Shown here: positions 20,801 through 23,483 of the stretch, one piece after another | Numbering within the stretch: the stretch's first letter is position 1 | How the letters are laid out: the number at the start of each line of letters is the position of its first letter | Origin: a virus | DNA: 23,483 nucleotides | Reading direction: 5' to 3' (one strand) | IMG/VR virus record: IMGVR_UViG_3300043409_001574 | Coordinates: 1 to 23,483 of that record | Notes under the pieces: generated by a model | The model's input: the letters and a program-made list of their open reading frames with translations, nothing else | Databases searched by the model: none | Told to the model about the DNA's origin: nothing | Program-made: the position numbers and the translations under genes

Positions 20801-22065
20801 CCGATTCACAAAAAGCACAAGCAGGGATTGACGGGGTTTTACAGTTGACTAATATGTTAATTTCGGCAAGTGCAGAACGGGAACGAGCAGAAAATGAGTA
20901 TCGAAGAAACGCCTTACAGTTTGAGCAGGATTATAAATTAGCAATTAATGAACGCTTAGGGCTTGTTTCTGCTTCGGAAGAAAACGTATTTGTCAAGAAC
21001 TTTCAAGGACGTTTAAGGGATTCGTTTGCAATGTTCAATGATGCTTCAAAGGAATATAAGGACGCTTTGGATAAGTTAAATGAAGGGCTTGCAAAGGTGG
21101 GTCAGGAAGACGCTACTTCATGGGCAAATATCGGAAAAGGTGCAGGGGCAGGGGCGGCAATCGGTGCTACAGTTGGCTCAATAGTTCCTGTTATTGGTAC
21201 AGCAATCGGTGCAGCAGTTGGGGCTTTAGTTGGTGGTTTGGCAGGATTATTCGGTGGAAAAGTAAAAGAAGATACTTACGCATCCCTTTTAAAACTATAC
21301 CCAAACCTAGTCAAAACGGCAGCCAATGGGCAAAAAATCCTAAACAAAGAATTGGCTCAAACTCTAATTACCGATAATCAGGTTGATGACGCTACAAAAC
21401 AGATGCTTCAATCTGCAATAGATTGGACTACACAACTAGAAAAAGCCCGTGACGCTGTTAAAGGTATCATTAGTGAACTTGCAGGTAATTTGGGCAATAA
21501 GCTAAGAGACAATCTAGTAAATGCGTTCAAAGAAGGCACAAGTGCAGCACAAGCCTTTGGGGATTCGGTAGGGTCTGTTTTAGAAGACATTTTGAGTCAA
21601 TTAATCTTTAATCAGGTTTTCTCTAAAGCATTCGACGATTTACAAGCCCAATTGATTGCAAGTTCGGACGTAGTAAACGGAGGTGATAATAACTGGATAG
21701 ATGATTTCGGAGCGTTTTTTGCTCAAGCTGATGGACTTTGGAATGAATTTTATAAGGGCTTAACCTCTGCACAGGATGCAGCAAGTAAATACGGTATCTC
21801 AGTTTTCGGCAAGTCTAACGATAACGCTACTGCAATGGCAGGGGCAATTAAGGGGATGAGTGAAGAAACGGCTGGGTTATTAGCAGGTCAGTTTAACGCT
21901 TTACGTATTAATTCGGCTGTTCAAGTTCAACTAACACGGGACGCAAACGGTTATTTATCTCGTATGGCCCAGGATATTTCACTTTATTTGCCATATTTAC
22001 GCTCAATAGATGTGAGATTGGAACGATTAAATAGTGGGGATTCTTTACGCTCAAAAGGTTTATAA
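17884..22065 (+). CDS. Tape measure protein, 1393 aa
   Basis: Sets tail length and enters the host during DNA ejection. The N-terminal 250 residues carry the phage tape measure domain (EFQQMETAFKVMLGSKEKAN, STTPYGLKDIGTGAKML, DIQQFAGRGIPIYKELA). Hydrophobic segments lie around 275-300 and 343-362. A long helical, Lys/Glu-rich coiled-coil region fills about 400-960. A glycine zipper (GAGAGAAIGATVGS to GALVGGLAGLFGG, about 1083-1122) could insert in membranes. At about 0.15 nm per residue it predicts a tail near 200 nm. The ATG shares a base with the stop of the chaperone frame. Confidence 0.94.
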   Translation: MNNNNGAISFDAIINDSDFQRKFDDMERRIKGFTDNTGKETQKVDDQFKKLSTSIAAYFTFDALKNLANEIITVRGEFQQMETAFKVMLGSKEKANALMAQIAELASTTPYGLKDIGTGAKMLIAYGTSADNAVKTLTMLGDVASGVSAPLNDIVYLYGTLQSSGRAYSQDIQQFAGRGIPIYKELANVLGINQSEVKKFVEAGKVGFKEVEQAFKNMTSTGGMFSGSMMEQSKTITGLISTLKDNIDQMFNDIGKNQEGFISDTIKFATLATQNYKTIADVLMVLVATYGAYKTAVILTTTVEAVATATTSGWTVATLLQYRALLMAESAQKALNLTMLANPYVLATTLLVGLGASIYLLSKNSNAASMAQETLSNATKKASESMAGEISKIEILKAQINSESLSRQARNEKLKEFIAIAPDQLKAITLENFNTIESKKAIDDYITSKTRQIEMKQIEADLEDSIKRKQKLKAGEGSAMSYGLSIIDNALGTRLYEDNLKKQIAIEEEYQKTIKKRVIEVAKANDPKATPTAKPPQVVKNQEWYKNEIKNLETLQSKYAVGSKQYIEYANKIEKLQSILNPKSATKPKKEEEPAPFGSLNYWDNVIQKAQIAMESTANPAIITKNNAIKQDAERKAEEIRKGFVIKTFEQELEEKKKQYDLYEKWVQFVSKESADAQFSTLRKNGKTYADYLANQIEMLKIQSEQGVISEKGKKTLVSLSVEYETVTSTKSGIDIFKEGLIKAQQESKNLADYLVKLKELQDSLRGDTTTAGIQKNVEVAIELNQTQAKIQENLKTFVENSQNYEQQILNINKKYDDLKSAADSQYSDKKNMEYLKTIELIRQGRATELKEVEDSNIKNLDSYKALQSTLIESNRDGLKKRLELETKYLNDLKLKYGEQSKEYLAQLKIVSETQGKLQQDTLKTALEFASLAGELGGVLSQLSGGFGDFGRTLQGVASSAKSISVGFDKTATDSQKAQAGIDGVLQLTNMLISASAERERAENEYRRNALQFEQDYKLAINERLGLVSASEENVFVKNFQGRLRDSFAMFNDASKEYKDALDKLNEGLAKVGQEDATSWANIGKGAGAGAAIGATVGSIVPVIGTAIGAAVGALVGGLAGLFGGKVKEDTYASLLKLYPNLVKTAANGQKILNKELAQTLITDNQVDDATKQMLQSAIDWTTQLEKARDAVKGIISELAGNLGNKLRDNLVNAFKEGTSAAQAFGDSVGSVLEDILSQLIFNQVFSKAFDDLQAQLIASSDVVNGGDNNWIDDFGAFFAQADGLWNEFYKGLTSAQDAASKYGISVFGKSNDNATAMAGAIKGMSEETAGLLAGQFNALRINSAVQVQLTRDANGYLSRMAQDISLYLPYLRSIDVRLERLNSGDSLRSKGL

Positions 22066-23247
22066 ATGTCAACAAGAATATGTTATGTACCCTTCGACGA
22101 ATCGGAGGGTACAATCGCACACGATTTGGTTAATGATTTCGATTTTACATTAACTAATTCCGTGTTCAAAAAAGGCAAGAAAGGAAATGCTTTATCTATG
22201 CCCACGCAGGATTCATTTGCGGAGGTAATCGGCACGCCAATTATAGATTTTAGTGCTGATTATACTTTTGCAACTTGGTTGCGTGTAAATTCAAATAATG
22301 CTGAATCAATCTTTTTGATTTACAAGTTTGTTGGAGCGGAAAACTATCTTTATCTTGATTTAGGTAATCCGTTTAACGAGTGGTTTTACTTGACGATGAT
22401 TCAAGAATCCGACAAAATAAGTATCTTTGTTAACGGTAAATTAGTCGCAAATGAAACATTTCCTAATGGATGGGGAACGCCAACAGGTTTTATTTTTCAA
22501 CACGACGGAAATGGGGAAACATTAATTGATGAACTTCAAATTTTTGAGGGTGTAAACGTAGATTCGTTATTCCCTCCACCGCAAAATATGGATATACAAT
22601 ATAGCATAAACTATAAAACATTTAAGTCGTTTGGTGTAACAGTTTCAGAATCACAAGGGATTTATTCATCTTTACAAATGAAAGAACCCTTTAAAATTGA
22701 TTGGGCAGACGTTCACGGGGAGGTAGTAGATTTGACTGCACCACGTTATCAAGCCCGTGCAATTAGTTTGAAATGTTGGTTACACGCTCAAACATTTGAA
22801 TTGTTTGAAGAAAAAATGAAGGGCTTTTTAGACGAATTTTACGGAGCAGGAACAAAAAGATTGTCTATCCTAAAAGACGGGTTTATGTCTGTTTTTGAGG
22901 TCTATAAATACGATGCCGTAGCGGTCGCAAAACGCTTCCGTTCCCGTGACATGGTAGGGGAATTTACGTTAAACCTAGTCGAACCGCAACCGATAAAACG
23001 AGTAATTTACTTTGTTCGATCGGATGGCAACACTACCGTTTCAATCACCCTTACAAGCCCGAAACCTGTCAACATTTATTGGGGTGATGGCGGCTCGTTC
23101 AAAAACGTTTACGGAACGGCTCAAACAATTACACATACTTATTCGACAAATGGAGAGAAATATATAATTGTCGCTGGAGTTGTTGAAGAAATAACTAACC
23201 TAAGTACTAACGGAATATTAATCAATGGAGCAAATAGTTATTTTTAG
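22066..23247 (+). CDS. Distal tail protein with LamG-like and PKD-like domains
   Basis: Starts immediately after the tape measure stop. Residues 1-165 look like a LamG/concanavalin-type carbohydrate-binding sandwich (YVPFDESEGTIAHDLV, DYTFATWLRV, NGKLVANETF, GETLIDELQIFEG). Residues 178-312 look like a distal tail (Dit) domain (KTFKSFGVTVSESQG, ARAISLKCWL, then a strand-rich segment ending EFTLNLVEP). Residues 313-393 are PKD-like (VNIYWGDGGSF, THTYSTNGEKYIIV). It is expected to form the ring at the tail tip, with two added binding modules. Domain borders are read by eye. Confidence 0.75.
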   Translation: MSTRICYVPFDESEGTIAHDLVNDFDFTLTNSVFKKGKKGNALSMPTQDSFAEVIGTPIIDFSADYTFATWLRVNSNNAESIFLIYKFVGAENYLYLDLGNPFNEWFYLTMIQESDKISIFVNGKLVANETFPNGWGTPTGFIFQHDGNGETLIDELQIFEGVNVDSLFPPPQNMDIQYSINYKTFKSFGVTVSESQGIYSSLQMKEPFKIDWADVHGEVVDLTAPRYQARAISLKCWLHAQTFELFEEKMKGFLDEFYGAGTKRLSILKDGFMSVFEVYKYDAVAVAKRFRSRDMVGEFTLNLVEPQPIKRVIYFVRSDGNTTVSITLTSPKPVNIYWGDGGSFKNVYGTAQTITHTYSTNGEKYIIVAGVVEEITNLSTNGILINGANSYF

Positions 23248-23483
23248 AGGTAATCAATCTTTTCTTTTGAACTCAATAGACCCGATTATTTCAGTAGAAA
23301 CGGCAGAGCAAAAGAAGGAATTATTAGGAGTTAATGAAGTGTTCTTGAAAATAAAAACCGTGTCCCCTATTGATTTACGAATAGGGGATTATACGGTTAT
23401 TTTTGGGGAAAAATACACGATTAACAGACTACCAAACCCCACAAAATTAGGTACAAGAAATTTTGAGTATAGTATTATCTTAG
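23225..23483 (+). CDS. Tail hub or fibre protein, N-terminus only (partial)
   Basis: Begins with ATG at 23225, 23 nt inside the distal tail gene in another frame, and is open to the window edge (86 residues seen). The visible part has IDLRIGDYTVIFGEKYTINRLP and ends FEYSIIL. This is the pattern of the N-terminal domain of tail proteins that follow Dit in Bacteroidetes phages, where a hub or endopeptidase-like tail protein is expected. The rest of the gene lies outside the window. Confidence 0.7.
   Translation, partial: MEQIVIFRGNQSFLLNSIDPIISVETAEQKKELLGVNEVFLKIKTVSPIDLRIGDYTVIFGEKYTINRLPNPTKLGTRNFEYSIIL

Noticed and set aside
1-23483. CRISPR array, diversity-generating retroelement, insertion sequence or integrase
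   Set aside because: No spaced repeats, reverse transcriptase motifs, transposase or recombinase were seen in any frame.

Overview
This AT-rich window is most likely part of the genome of a tailed phage or prophage with a siphovirus-type (long, non-contractile) tail, infecting a member of the Bacteroidetes. Two signals point to that host. The best promoters follow the TTTG-N19-TAnnTTTG pattern of the Bacteroidetes primary sigma factor, and most genes start without a Shine-Dalgarno sequence. The capsid, tail and lysis proteins also resemble those of Bacteroidetes phages and prophages. No integrase, repressor or bacterial housekeeping gene is visible.

Layout. (1) 1-3882, plus strand: a tightly packed row of small, mostly unrecognised genes, including a RuvC-like resolvase and two small cysteine-motif proteins. 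It ends in a strong bidirectional terminator. (2) 3924-7899, minus strand: the packaging module, in transcription order ParB-domain protein, terminase small subunit, terminase large subunit, portal. (3) 7900-9124: a control and RNA region. It holds a terminator, a small minus-strand gene with its own promoter, a divergent plus-strand promoter, a ~210-nt noncoding leader, two tRNA-like genes with abnormal anticodon arms, a normal tRNA-Phe and a terminator. (4) 9125-10639, plus strand: small overlapping genes, two of which encode membrane proteins. (5) 10683-12652, minus strand: a lysis module with a GH108-type endolysin, a lipoprotein, two membrane proteins and a DUF6527-like protein. (6) 12790-23483, plus strand: scaffold, decoration protein, major capsid protein, connectors, tail terminator, tail tube, tail assembly chaperones, tape measure, distal tail protein and the start of a tail hub protein cut by the window edge.

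How the genes work together. Scaffold and capsid proteins build the prohead. The portal and terminase, encoded far away on the opposite strand, fill it with DNA. The tail genes lie in the usual siphovirus order. The two chaperone frames overlap, and a U UUU UUA heptamer lies in the correct phase for a -1 frameshift, which would produce the G-GT type fusion used in tail assembly. The 1393-residue tape measure predicts a tail of very roughly 200 nm. The lysis module degrades peptidoglycan and probably disrupts the outer membrane.

Points that stand out: the two tRNA-like genes with expanded anticodon arms, the promoter-to-terminator noncoding RNA unit around them, the repeated operator-like sequences at the divergent promoters, a recurring element placed about 10 nt before several start codons, and a distal tail protein carrying an N-terminal lectin-like domain and a C-terminal PKD-like domain.
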